Part shown: one piece after another, positions 13,801 to 20,007 of the stretch
Numbering within the stretch: the stretch's first letter is position 1
How the letters are laid out: each line of letters begins with the position of its first letter
DNA from: a virus
Direction: 5' to 3' (one strand)
IMG/VR virus record: IMGVR_UViG_3300034152_000765
Coordinates: 1 to 20,884 of that record
Length of the DNA: 20,884 bases
The notes under the pieces: generated by a model
The model's input: only the letters and a program-made list of their open reading frames with translations
Told to the model about the DNA's origin: nothing
Database searches by the model: none
Program-made: the position numbers and the translations under genes

Positions 13801-15179
13801 TCGATTTCACTAAGTTAGAAAGAGATGTAGCTTTAGCTGTAAGATTTTTAGATAACGTCCTTGATGCTGCCGAATATCCTCTAGAAAAGATAACAGAGCA
13901 AGTCCAAAGCTTGAGAAGAATAGGTCTTGGGTTTATGGGTCTTGGCGATGTATTCGCTATGATGAGAATGGTCTATGGCGATAAAAAGTCGCGTCATCTA
14001 TCAAAAGAAATAGCACAGTTGTTGAGAGACTGTTCTTACATGACTTCTGCATCTTTAGCTCAAGAAAAAGGCTCGTTCCCACTGTGCGACAACGATAAAC
14101 TGTTGCAATCAAATTTTATTCAGAAACTGCCCGATATAATCAAAACAGAAATAAAAAAACATGGTCTAAGAAATATAGCACTAAACACAGTTGCTCCGAC
14201 TGGCACAACTGCTCTTACTTTGGGAATGAATTGCTCTTCGGGAATTGAGCCGATATTTTCTTTAGAATATCAAAGGAATATCAGAACTAAATCTAATCCC
14301 GACGAGTATATTACACAAGAAGTTTTTGATTACGCTTGGGGGATGTGGAAACTTTTTAGAAGCGAAAGACCAATAAAAATCCCTGAGTTCTTCGTGACTA
14401 CAAAAGATATAGCGCCAAAAGACAGTATAGATATACAGGCAATATTTCAAGAGTATATTGACGCTGCTATCAGTAAGACTTTGAATCTTCGTCCAGGAAC
14501 TACTTTTGAAGAATACAAAGACTTGTTCTCTTATGCATACAAGAAGGAGCTCAAAGGCTTCACAACTTTCAACCCTGACGGAAGTATGCGAGGTATTTTA
14601 GAATACAACGTTCCATTCAAAAATGGCAAAAACAATAGTAACGGATATATCAAAAGAAGGATAGCTCCTCCCCGAGAAAGGGATTTACCGTGCGACATAC
14701 ATAAAACTACTATAAAGGGTAAAAAGATAGTTGTTCTTGTTGGAAAACTGAAAGGTTCTTTGTATGAAATATTTGTAGATGATGATTCTAATGGAAGCTT
14801 GGACTTAGATAAAATAGGAAAGAACGGAATAATCAGAAAAGTCGGTAGCAATAAATACAACCTAATAGTTCAGAACGGTGAAGAAAAAGTTGTAGTTGAA
14901 AACTTGAGCAAAAACTTCGGCGGCACTTACGGAAGTCTTGCACGCTTTGTTTCAATGTCTCTCCGGCATGGAACGCCACTTCAGTTTATAGTAGATCAAC
15001 TTACAAAATCAAAAGAATTCGTTGGTTTTGAGCGCTCTGTATCTCGTGTTCTAAAGAAGTATATAAAAGATGGAGAAAAGGTTATAACTGGCGACGTTTG
15101 TCCAGAATGTGAAGGCGAGCTAGAATTCAAAGACGGATGTGTTTTCTGTCCAAACTGTGCTTGGAGCAAGTGTCTCTAA
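10881..15179 (+). CDS. nrdJ: class II (B12-dependent) ribonucleotide reductase precursor with two inteins
   Basis: A 1432-aa precursor; removal of two inteins (410 and 267 aa) leaves a 755-aa reductase, the usual size of NrdJ. It reduces ribonucleotides to deoxyribonucleotides by a thiyl radical generated from adenosylcobalamin. Extein landmarks: Cys83 (NYINCFTVG) and Cys953, the likely redox pair; NPCGE formed across intein 2, with Cys942 as the radical cysteine and Glu944; LNTVAPTGTTALTLG (phosphate-binding PTGT) later. The C-terminus has CPECEGELEFKDGCVFCPNC, the zinc-binding tail typical of NrdJ. No ATP-cone is evident at the N-terminus. GTG 10881 is preceded by AAAGGAGGAG. No separate small subunit or activase gene is seen, consistent with class II. 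Confidence 0.93.
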   Translation: MSLEWLQPISKEQFEIKYQFHRSSPEEVIRDVATVISEVEKPEKREAIKEKFYEMMVNRRFIPGGRILANAWPGTPVKNYINCFTVGTEDDMTSIYNTLAEDAKISKVGGGVGLDISPLRPKGSPLSVGGEASGPLSFLKIFDASAKIIMTGGSRRCLPKGAWINTRYGMKKIEEIEIGEEVLTSDGYAKTSGKFEQGEQETIKIITQDGEFECTPNHKMPVFDSCFTYTWKEAKDLKKGDKLVWVAQTIEGKDTRLPPFEYIKPLSSTTCKDITIPQLDADIAWLFGLIHGDGCVRLIGAGKGKLTIDCDPKYPEIVERAKNIISKFGIDATVRKRFGKKSITGSIVIKVHSKQLALFLSQFKIPNSDISIPSFIMEGRQEIRAAYLAGLFDSDGSARNRSIKAVCTIYPNFKNDIVALYSSLSIPVRVIAKRSRKNNWRDKYLVKIVGSTSRECFDRFIAPHSQKFIYRIRDTKSAFYGKSKHDHNFPMMFFKNIELRKKDRLANVCTKNKNITFSTLSRVLDKKLNLIPIDFIKIVPGRKIETFDLEVENKHEFVSSGYLTHNSAHIALLDVSHPDIEEFITCKQGDKNRELTQFNISVKVTDKFMKAVDEDKDWNLTWGGDVYKTVRARHLWDMIAKNAYKNNEPGIFNVDTINRYNNGWWMYEIHQCNPCITGDTLIAVADGRNAVPIKQLAEESNDIPVYAKDGDGKTVIRMMRNPRITGHNKKILKVYLDDGTTVRCTENHKFMLNDGFYKEAKDLNVGDSLKRFDSYISNKKYRQIKSGTGRDRQQYRMIAEHFGLIGNPKTEAIHHYDFDLLNDLPENLVAMDRNEHHELHSERMKGDNNPMRKYSERNWMNNPDAQQATRKKHHIGANRSDETKARMKEVMAGNNHQVSSIELDGHEDVYNGTVDDYHNYAIVTSSNDEKFITTSGVFIKNCGEQMLEKYGVCCLGAMNLTAYVVNPFSSEAYFDFTKLERDVALAVRFLDNVLDAAEYPLEKITEQVQSLRRIGLGFMGLGDVFAMMRMVYGDKKSRHLSKEIAQLLRDCSYMTSASLAQEKGSFPLCDNDKLLQSNFIQKLPDIIKTEIKKHGLRNIALNTVAPTGTTALTLGMNCSSGIEPIFSLEYQRNIRTKSNPDEYITQEVFDYAWGMWKLFRSERPIKIPEFFVTTKDIAPKDSIDIQAIFQEYIDAAISKTLNLRPGTTFEEYKDLFSYAYKKELKGFTTFNPDGSMRGILEYNVPFKNGKNNSNGYIKRRIAPPRERDLPCDIHKTTIKGKKIVVLVGKLKGSLYEIFVDDDSNGSLDLDKIGKNGIIRKVGSNKYNLIVQNGEEKVVVENLSKNFGGTYGSLARFVSMSLRHGTPLQFIVDQLTKSKEFVGFERSVSRVLKKYIKDGEKVITGDVCPECEGELEFKDGCVFCPNCAWSKCL
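11349..12578 (+). mobile_element. intein 1 in RNR, LAGLIDADG (DOD) type
   Basis: Residues 157-566 of the RNR precursor (410 aa), in frame. It starts with Cys (CLPKGAWINT) after GGSRR and ends YLTHN before Ser567, giving the spliced junction GGSRR-SAHIALL. It has the N-terminal splicing block and TPNHKMP (block B histidine), two DOD endonuclease motifs, LFGLIHGDG (about 285-293) and LAGLFDSDG (about 388-396), and a C-terminal HEFVSSGYLTHN block. All splicing residues look intact. Confidence 0.93.
12903..13703 (+). mobile_element. intein 2 in RNR, HNH type with NUMOD3-like region
   Basis: Residues 675-941 (267 aa), in frame. It begins CITGDTLIAVADG after HQCNP and ends GVFIKN before Cys942, reforming HQCNP-CGEQML. 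Block B is CTENHKFML. The centre has an HNH-nuclease pattern with HHYDFDLLNDLPENL (from His814) and EHHELHSE, followed by GDNNPMRKYSE and repeats of the NUMOD3 kind. The C-terminal block is DDYHNYAIVTSS...GVFIKN. The host cysteine +1 doubles as the RNR catalytic cysteine. Confidence 0.92.
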
Positions 15180-15192
15180 AGATAAATATATT

Positions 15193-15576
15193 ATGAAATA
15201 TGACTATAAATACAACTGGCTTTTTGGCGACCAACCGAAGATAAACAAAGAAGTTGTCAATTGGCTATTCGAGAAGGAAAATTATCAAGGCATTGGGTTC
15301 AAAGTCGATAGCGTAAGAGATGATTTTCCAAGGCTTGTCGATGCTATAGAAGACGAAATAGACTCTGCTCGTACAGAAGCAGCGCTAGAAAGATTAGAAT
15401 ATGTAGATGTAGTGTTGCTAAGTAATACTATTGGCGAGCTTTGGTTTAGCTTCGCGACAAATCCATCTGGCTCTAGCGCTCGAGTGTTCAAAAACGTTTT
15501 AGTTGTAAAAGTGGCTAAAGGAAAACCGGGCGATGACGTGCCGCTATCTGCTCGCATAAATTATGCTCGATGGTAG
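15193..15576 (+). CDS. hypothetical protein
   Basis: A 127-aa protein, MKYDYKYNWLFGDQPK at the N-terminus, acidic overall, with a helix rich in Glu/Arg/Ala in the middle (DAIEDEIDSARTEAALERLEY) and a beta-like C-terminal part. ATG 15193 is chosen over 15139, which lies inside the RNR gene. No Shine-Dalgarno is visible; instead GATAAATATATT lies directly before the ATG, so the message may be leaderless or translated by coupling. Function unknown. Confidence 0.75.
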   Translation: MKYDYKYNWLFGDQPKINKEVVNWLFEKENYQGIGFKVDSVRDDFPRLVDAIEDEIDSARTEAALERLEYVDVVLLSNTIGELWFSFATNPSGSSARVFKNVLVVKVAKGKPGDDVPLSARINYARW

Positions 15577-15586
15577 GAGATTTATC

Positions 15587-15826
15587 ATGGATTTAGAAAA
15601 ACTTTTGAAAGATTTGGATAACGAACTTACTACTGAGGGTTATTACATAAGAGGCTCGCAAGATGGGACTGGCCCTAATAAAGATAGCGCAATGGCTGCT
15701 ATGGGGAGAACTGGTCCTAAATCTGGTAGAAAAATGGGAAATTGTCCAGACAGAGAAGATTTCGATTCTGATGAGGAATATGAAAAAGCTGTAAAGAAGT
15801 GGAAAAAAGAAATGGAAGAAGACTGA
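15587..15826 (+). CDS. hypothetical acidic protein with TGP motifs
   Basis: A 79-aa protein, start MDLEKLLKDLDNELTTEG, with DGTGPNKDSAM and GRTGPKSGRKMGNC in the centre and a very acidic, helical tail. The TGP/GxGxC pattern echoes the next gene, so both may descend from one module. TAGGAGA at 15574-15580 supports ATG 15587 rather than the in-frame ATG at 15563. No function known. Confidence 0.75.
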   Translation: MDLEKLLKDLDNELTTEGYYIRGSQDGTGPNKDSAMAAMGRTGPKSGRKMGNCPDREDFDSDEEYEKAVKKWKKEMEED

Positions 15827-15838
15827 GGAGGTTTTCTT

Positions 15839-16039
15839 ATGCCAAGATTTGATAAAACTGGACCTAACGGTGAAGGTCCAATGACCGGTAAAGGTTTTGG
15901 ACGCTGCAACGAAAATAGAGATGATTTACGCAATAGATCAAGATTTGGCAGAAGGCTAAATATGCTGTATGATTTAGACCGTATTGGAGCAGCAAGACAG
16001 CTTAGAAAGAACAGACGCAGAAGAAGAAACAATGTCTAA
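15839..16039 (+). CDS. DUF5320-like small basic protein
   Basis: A 66-aa protein whose first 23 residues, MPRFDKTGPNGEGPMTGKGF plus GRC, closely resemble the MPxFDGTGPxGxGPxTGxGxGxC signature of small proteins grouped as DUF5320. The rest is strongly basic and ends with an Arg/Asn-rich tail (RKNRRRRRNN). The ribosome binding site is GAGGAGG. Function of the family is unknown; the basic tail might bind nucleic acid. Confidence 0.75.
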   Translation: MPRFDKTGPNGEGPMTGKGFGRCNENRDDLRNRSRFGRRLNMLYDLDRIGAARQLRKNRRRRRNNV

Positions 16040-16430
16040 GTCTAGCTCTAAAACATACAGAAACTTCATGATAAAACAGGCATTTAGAGATAGTATGGAA
16101 GAAGTGCAAGATTTGTGGGATGAAGAGATAAAGAAAGATTTGAGCTCACCCAACAAATGGATTCCCGTGCAGTTCAGCGAAAAAGAAAGAGAAATAAGCA
16201 AGTATGATATTGGTTACGCAAGGCATATAACTACTGAAAGTGGCACTATTAGAATTGAAATAGAACTGTTTCGAGACGGCTTCCATATTACACCAAAGAA
16301 CTTAAGAGTCGGCGGGGTGTCCTCGAGGCTCTTAGAGCGGTGGAAACCAATTCTTTCACAAACTGTTTCAGAAGTTGCACCAAAAGCAAATGAAATGGTT
16401 GATAAAATAATTTCTTTTCTAAAAAACTAA
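16032..16430 (+). CDS. hypothetical protein
   Basis: A 132-aa protein, start MSKSSSKTYRNFMIKQAF, mixed alpha/beta with many charged residues, and a C-terminal helix (SEVAPKANEMVDKIISFLKN). ATG 16032 is taken because it overlaps the previous stop by 8 nt; the in-frame ATG at 15984 would overlap that gene much more. No clear Shine-Dalgarno. No recognised family. Confidence 0.72.
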   Translation: MSKSSSKTYRNFMIKQAFRDSMEEVQDLWDEEIKKDLSSPNKWIPVQFSEKEREISKYDIGYARHITTESGTIRIEIELFRDGFHITPKNLRVGGVSSRLLERWKPILSQTVSEVAPKANEMVDKIISFLKN

Positions 16431-16450
16431 ATATAAGCATACTCTTATAT
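16431..16450 (+). repeat. inverted repeat ATATAAG/CTTATAT
   Basis: ATATAAG (16431-16437) and CTTATAT (16444-16450) are a perfect 7-bp inverted repeat with a 6-nt spacer, directly upstream of the GAAGGAGG ribosome binding site of the PRPP-synthetase-like gene. It may be an operator or a 5' RNA hairpin; the AT-rich stem is weak and lacks a T-tract. Confidence 0.4.
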
Positions 16451-16464
16451 GAAGGAGGTTTTTC

Positions 16465-17412
16465 TTGTCGGAACTAGCTTTGATTTCAGGCAGAGCAGGA
16501 CGTCATTTGGGTGAGGCGATATCTAAATATCTAGACGATAGATGCTGCATCGTGAATCCAAATACGGATGAGTTTGCTAATAACGAGATTACAGTTCAAT
16601 TTAGTGAAAGTGTTAGAGGCAAAGATGTATTTGTAATAAATACATTCAACTCAAATCCAAATAAAGATTTGATTGAAACTGGTCTTATTATAGATGCAGC
16701 TTTACATTCTCCAGCGAGACGAATCACTGCTGTATTACCGATAATATATGGAAGTCGGCAAGATAGAAAAGATAAACCAAATAAACCTGTAACCATCCAA
16801 TGGGTTGCCAAAATATTAGAAGCGTCCGGAGTGAATGGTATAATAACTACTTCTTTACATTCTCCCCATTCTGAAACTGCTTTCAGAATACACATTGACA
16901 ACGTTAGTCCAAGCACTATGTTCTTGCGGCAGCTAACAAAAGAATATGAAAAAAGTAAATTTACTATTGTATCTACAGATACCGGTGGTCTTCCTCGGGC
17001 GAGACATTATGCAAAGCAACTCGGTGCAGACTTAGCTTTTGCTGATAAAAGAAGGACTGGCAAAAATAAAGCTGAAATAATAAACTTCGTCGGCAATGTG
17101 AAAGAAAAAGATTGTTGGATTATAGAAGACATGATTGATACTGGCGGCAGTTTATGTGAAACAGCTGAAAGACTGATAGAAGAGGGTGCTAAGCGTGTCA
17201 GATGTCATGCAACACATCTTATATTATCAGAAGATGCTGTATGTAAGATAGACGATTCTCCAATAGCAGAAGTATGGGGTACTGATTCAATTTTTCACGA
17301 CTGGCTTTCAGACAAGTTCAAAATATTTTCATTGAATGCACTTCTTGGCGATGTAATATTGCGCACTCACGAAGATAGAAATATCGCGTCACAAATCCTC
17401 ACAACTCGCTAA
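16465..17412 (+). CDS. prs: ribose-phosphate pyrophosphokinase family protein
   Basis: A 315-aa member of the PRPP synthetase family, the usual full length (about 315). It has FANNEITVQFSESVRGKDVF (about 35-54), SRQDRK at 97-102 (ATP site), HSPHSETAF from His132, and the ribose-5-phosphate/PRPP loop EDMIDTGGS at 221-229; STDTGGLPRARHYAKQLGADLAFADKRR spans the middle. PRPP synthetases transfer pyrophosphate from ATP to ribose-5-phosphate. A phage homologue may instead be an ADP-ribose pyrophosphate-forming enzyme of the NAD-rebuilding type; the sequence alone does not settle it. TTG 16465 is the start, with GGAGG 7-8 nt upstream. Confidence 0.9.
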   Translation: MSELALISGRAGRHLGEAISKYLDDRCCIVNPNTDEFANNEITVQFSESVRGKDVFVINTFNSNPNKDLIETGLIIDAALHSPARRITAVLPIIYGSRQDRKDKPNKPVTIQWVAKILEASGVNGIITTSLHSPHSETAFRIHIDNVSPSTMFLRQLTKEYEKSKFTIVSTDTGGLPRARHYAKQLGADLAFADKRRTGKNKAEIINFVGNVKEKDCWIIEDMIDTGGSLCETAERLIEEGAKRVRCHATHLILSEDAVCKIDDSPIAEVWGTDSIFHDWLSDKFKIFSLNALLGDVILRTHEDRNIASQILTTR

Positions 17413-17447
17413 GATAATAATATAATAACTTCAGTTGGAGGGCTGAG

Positions 17448-17741
17448 ATGATAAACGAGCGAACTGACCCAGATAGAGAGCGCGGCGGTTATAAAGCTAT
17501 GGCTTCATCTATCGGCATGGGAGATGAATGGAAGAAAGTTAGAAGCTACATGCAGAGCGACGAATTCAAAAAGAAAATAGCTGATGCAAAGAAAAGAGCG
17601 AAAGACGCTGATGACCCAGACGCTTATTTAGCGTCAGTAGAAAGAAGAATACTTAGAGGTCATTTCGACAAATCTGAAGAAATAGGCAATTTGAGCAGCT
17701 TCTTGAAATCTTTGAACAGCGAGCTTGAAAGCCGGGAGTGA
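17448..17741 (+). CDS. hypothetical charged helical protein
   Basis: A 97-aa, highly charged and probably all-helical protein (KKKIADAKKRAKDADDPDAY in the centre, coiled-coil tendency). Start ATG 17448, with TTGGAGGG about 7 nt upstream. The 35-nt gap before it contains ATAATAATATAATA, AT-rich and -10-like, but with no good -35. Function unknown. Confidence 0.75.
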   Translation: MINERTDPDRERGGYKAMASSIGMGDEWKKVRSYMQSDEFKKKIADAKKRAKDADDPDAYLASVERRILRGHFDKSEEIGNLSSFLKSLNSELESRE

Positions 17742-17745
17742 GTGA

Positions 17746-18048
17746 ATGAAGCTTAACGAATTTCTAAATAGATTAAATGAAGTAGAAGATGTAGAAGATA
17801 TTGAAGTAGAACACCCCGGACTATTAGAAGTACCAAAAGGAAAAGAAGTAGATGATTTACCTCTTTCTCATTTCAAAAGCTTAGTTGAGAAAAAAGGTTA
17901 TGAAGAAGTAATACGTGGCTTACAAAATCTCAGAAGGTGGAATAAAAATAGAGACACTAAACTTTCTAACTGGGCTGATGATATAATGGACAGAATGAAA
18001 GATTGGGTTGAAAAGAAAAGAGAAGATAACCCTGACTTTGCAAAATAA
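17746..18048 (+). CDS. hypothetical acidic protein
   Basis: A 100-aa protein starting MKLNEFLNRLNEVEDVEDIE; an acidic N-terminus, then DDLPLSHFKSLVEKKGYEEVIRGLQNL and a basic/acidic helical tail. Ribosome binding site GGGAG at 17734-17738. The opening MxLxxFLxxLxE is shared with the next gene, suggesting a common N-terminal module, possibly a cleaved or targeting leader. Function unknown. Confidence 0.75.
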   Translation: MKLNEFLNRLNEVEDVEDIEVEHPGLLEVPKGKEVDDLPLSHFKSLVEKKGYEEVIRGLQNLRRWNKNRDTKLSNWADDIMDRMKDWVEKKREDNPDFAK

Positions 18049-18060
18049 TGGAGACTAAAA

Positions 18061-18294
18061 ATGAATTTAGAACAGTTTTTAGGAACACTATCTGAAGAAC
18101 TTAATGAAGCTAAAAAAGAGCCGGTAAAAATGGATAAAGACGATGTTTATCAAGCAGCGATGAGAACTGCCAAAAAAGTATTTGGTGACGAAGTTGATGA
18201 GAAAAAAATAAAAGAAATGGCGAAGAAAGCAATCGAAATGGCTGATACAACAGACGATGCTATCGAGATTGTCCAAAACATGATTAGAGAATAA
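18061..18294 (+). CDS. hypothetical helical protein
   Basis: A 77-aa protein starting MNLEQFLGTLSEELNEAKKE, Lys/Glu/Ala-rich and all-helical in appearance, without Cys or Trp. The first 12-15 residues resemble those of the gene at 17746. TGGAGA lies 6-7 nt upstream. Function unknown. Confidence 0.75.
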   Translation: MNLEQFLGTLSEELNEAKKEPVKMDKDDVYQAAMRTAKKVFGDEVDEKKIKEMAKKAIEMADTTDDAIEIVQNMIRE

Positions 18295-18298
18295 CATC

Positions 18299-18310
18299 GC
18301 ATATTTATCA
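18299..18310 (+). promoter_or_regulatory. GCATATTTATCA intergenic element
   Basis: A member of the recurring GCATATTT set, here followed by ATAAATATCTC and then ACAGGAGAG, the ribosome binding site of the gene at 18335. The 40-nt gap holds nothing else. Proposed as a phage expression signal because copies sit before several genes in this window. Confidence 0.38.
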
Positions 18311-18334
18311 TAAATATCTCTACAGGAGAGTAAT

Positions 18335-18721
18335 ATGAGAGTTCTTTTTATAACCGTTATTGCAATGCTAGCAGCATCTGTAGTAATGCTTCAAGCTGAA
18401 ACTCCACAGACTATCGAAGAATATTCTGGTTATCAGTGGGAGAGATTGATGCTCAGAGAGAAAGTCGATATAGTCGGTGGAGTTCTAGCCGGTATAAATA
18501 TGACGAAAGACTTTGTGCTTGATTTAGATACTGACGTCTATGAACATTATTTGGCATTCAACAAGTTTTTGATGCGCCACAATATAACCGCTAAAATCAT
18601 CGAGACGCTAGACAAGTATTATGAGTTGAACAGAGAAAACTATAAATATAACGATAGATGCACGCTTATGATTATGGCAATTTATGGGAAATATTGGTGG
18701 AATTGCACTAGCTCTAAATGA
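18335..18721 (+). CDS. secreted hypothetical protein
   Basis: A 128-aa protein with a typical signal peptide: MR, then a hydrophobic run at about 3-18 and a probable cleavage site after VMLQA (about residue 21). The mature part is helical and has two Cys in its C-terminal region (DRCTLMIMAIYGKYWWNC), a likely disulfide. It would act in the periplasm or outside the cell. The general pattern recalls small periplasmic effector-immunity proteins, but this is only an impression. AGGAGAG ribosome binding site. Confidence 0.78.
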   Translation: MRVLFITVIAMLAASVVMLQAETPQTIEEYSGYQWERLMLREKVDIVGGVLAGINMTKDFVLDLDTDVYEHYLAFNKFLMRHNITAKIIETLDKYYELNRENYKYNDRCTLMIMAIYGKYWWNCTSSK

Positions 18722-18909
18722 TTTCAGTAAAGCGGGCAGAAAGATTTTTAGAAAAGGATGGATTGTTCTGGGACGGAAAGAGGCGAAAACTAAATAGTGT
18801 AAAGAAGCTGTCCGACGAAATAATTCTTGGCTACTTCGAAGAAAATGTAGTATGTAACTTAGAAATAGTTAAATTTGAAATAGACGGAAAGTGGAAATCT
18901 ATCTCTTGA
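18718..18909 (+). CDS. hypothetical protein
   Basis: A 63-aa protein, MISVKRAERFLEKDGLFWDG at the start, basic, ending with FEIDGKWKSIS. The ATG overlaps the previous stop (ATGA), so translation is coupled. No recognised motif. Confidence 0.65.
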   Translation: MISVKRAERFLEKDGLFWDGKRRKLNSVKKLSDEIILGYFEENVVCNLEIVKFEIDGKWKSIS

Positions 18910-18926
18910 AAACTCTATTAGAAATC

Positions 18927-18938
18927 GCATATTTTTAC
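18927..18938 (+). promoter_or_regulatory. GCATATTTTTAC intergenic element with TTGAAA upstream
   Basis: GCATATTTTTAC, nearly identical to the copy at 5589, is preceded by TTGAAA at 18906-18911, 16 nt before CATATT. This could be a weak sigma70-like promoter, or the GCATATTT string could itself be the signal. It precedes the 42-aa ORF at 18974. Confidence 0.4.
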
Positions 18939-18973
18939 AAAAGGATGAAAGATATTTTCAAAAGGAAATAAAA

Positions 18974-19102
18974 ATGAGTATTCTTTGGCATACACTCAAA
19001 CCGACTCTATCACATTTATTTTTTGAAAAGTGTGAGGGGTCTATAGCACCAACATATCAAAGAGTAGATAATATTGGTGCAATGTATGGAGGGTTTGCCT
19101 AA
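18974..19102 (+). CDS. small ORF, 42 aa
   Basis: An ATG with AAAAGGA about 7 nt upstream opens a 42-codon frame (MSILWHTLKPTLSHLFFEKC at the start; ending NIGAMYGGFA). It fills the otherwise gene-free stretch 18910-19178, follows a GCATATTT element, and lies just before a strong terminator, so it is a plausible short gene. A separate 8-codon frame at 18944 is probably meaningless. Function unknown. Confidence 0.5.
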   Translation: MSILWHTLKPTLSHLFFEKCEGSIAPTYQRVDNIGAMYGGFA

Positions 19103-19114
19103 GGCATAAGAAGT

Positions 19115-19130
19115 TTATCATATATGATAA
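19115..19130 (+). repeat. 16-bp perfect palindrome
   Basis: TTATCATATATGATAA is a perfect 16-bp palindrome touching the 5' base of the terminator stem that follows. It could be an operator for a dimeric regulator or simply extend the RNA structure at the end of this transcript. Confidence 0.5.
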
Positions 19131-19164
19131 GCCCTTCATACTTCACGGTATGAAGGGCTTTTTT
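19129..19164 (+). terminator. strong Rho-independent terminator
   Basis: AAGCCCTTCATAC (19129-19141) pairs perfectly with GTATGAAGGGCTT (19148-19160) over a 6-nt loop and is followed by Ts to 19164. It closes the transcription unit upstream of the homing endonuclease gene. Confidence 0.93.
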
Positions 19165-19178
19165 ATTGGGAAATTATT

Positions 19179-19646
19179 ATGACAGCTATATACATACTGG
19201 AAAATAAAATTGATGGAAAGATTTATGTTGGGCAAACAACAAAACTTAGAAAAAGAATTGGCGCTCATAAGAGACAGACATCAAAAGTAGCTTATGTAGA
19301 TAGAGCTATCAATAAATATGGCTGGGACAATTTTCAGGAATATATTTTTTACGTACCAGAAAGCGAATTGGACTATTTTGAAACAGAAATGATAAAAAGA
19401 CTGGACAGTCTAATTGGTAATAACGGATACAATATTGATCTTGGAGGACGTAAGAACCCTATGTATAGAGTTCATAGGTTTGGCGAGGACAACACGATGT
19501 ATGGCAAAAAACATTCTGAAGAAACAAAAAGGAAACAGAGTGTATCTAATAGAGGTGAAAATGCTCCAAATTGGAAGGGCGATAACGTAAATAAAAGGCA
19601 ATTAATTAGAAGAAAGAGGCGGGAGGAAGTTTCGACGATATATTAA
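19179..19646 (+). CDS. GIY-YIG homing endonuclease with NUMOD3 region
   Basis: A 155-aa free-standing endonuclease. The GIY-YIG domain is at the N-terminus: IYILENKIDGKIYVGQT (4-20) with Tyr5 and Tyr16-Val-Gly, Arg26, and the probable catalytic Glu68 in YFETEMI. The second part (about 105-140) has GEDNTMYGKKHSEETKRKQS, the NUMOD3 DNA-binding motif of mobile endonucleases, then a basic tail. It starts 15 nt after a strong terminator and lies just before the tRNA cluster, a common place for such selfish genes in phages. The Shine-Dalgarno is weak. The target site is unknown. Confidence 0.88.
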   Translation: MTAIYILENKIDGKIYVGQTTKLRKRIGAHKRQTSKVAYVDRAINKYGWDNFQEYIFYVPESELDYFETEMIKRLDSLIGNNGYNIDLGGRKNPMYRVHRFGEDNTMYGKKHSEETKRKQSVSNRGENAPNWKGDNVNKRQLIRRKRREEVSTIY

Positions 19647-19656
19647 GATTAAGGTG

Positions 19657-20007
19657 ATGATTAGTCTCGACACGTGGTTGAAAAACTACTTAGACGGGAA
19701 ACAAATCCCAAAAGAATGTGAAGGCGAAATGATCATTACTATGACGGAGAGAACAAATAATTATTGTCAAATAGGAATTTGTTCGGAAGCTCCTGATTTT
19801 AGATTTGAGAAGTTTTTTGGTAACAGCAATGTGGATGCATATTTCACGATGCTGTTCAACACTTATATAGTTGGAAGGAAGAAGAAATACTATATAGCCA
19901 TTGATTCGAATGTATGGAGCTGTCTCAAGACGGCGAAGAAAGTCCTACTTAAAGGACAGTTTCGAAATCGGGCTATAATAGACATTGTAAAGATTGACGA
20001 TCTTTGA
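19657..20007 (+). CDS. hypothetical protein
   Basis: A 116-aa protein starting MISLDTWLKNYLDGKQIPK, mixed alpha/beta, with aromatic residues in the centre (FRFEKFFGNSNVDAYFTMLF) and a basic tail. TTAAGG lies just before the ATG at 19657; a GTG at 19654 is an alternative. It is the last protein gene before the RNA cluster. No family recognised. Confidence 0.7.
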   Translation: MISLDTWLKNYLDGKQIPKECEGEMIITMTERTNNYCQIGICSEAPDFRFEKFFGNSNVDAYFTMLFNTYIVGRKKKYYIAIDSNVWSCLKTAKKVLLKGQFRNRAIIDIVKIDDL

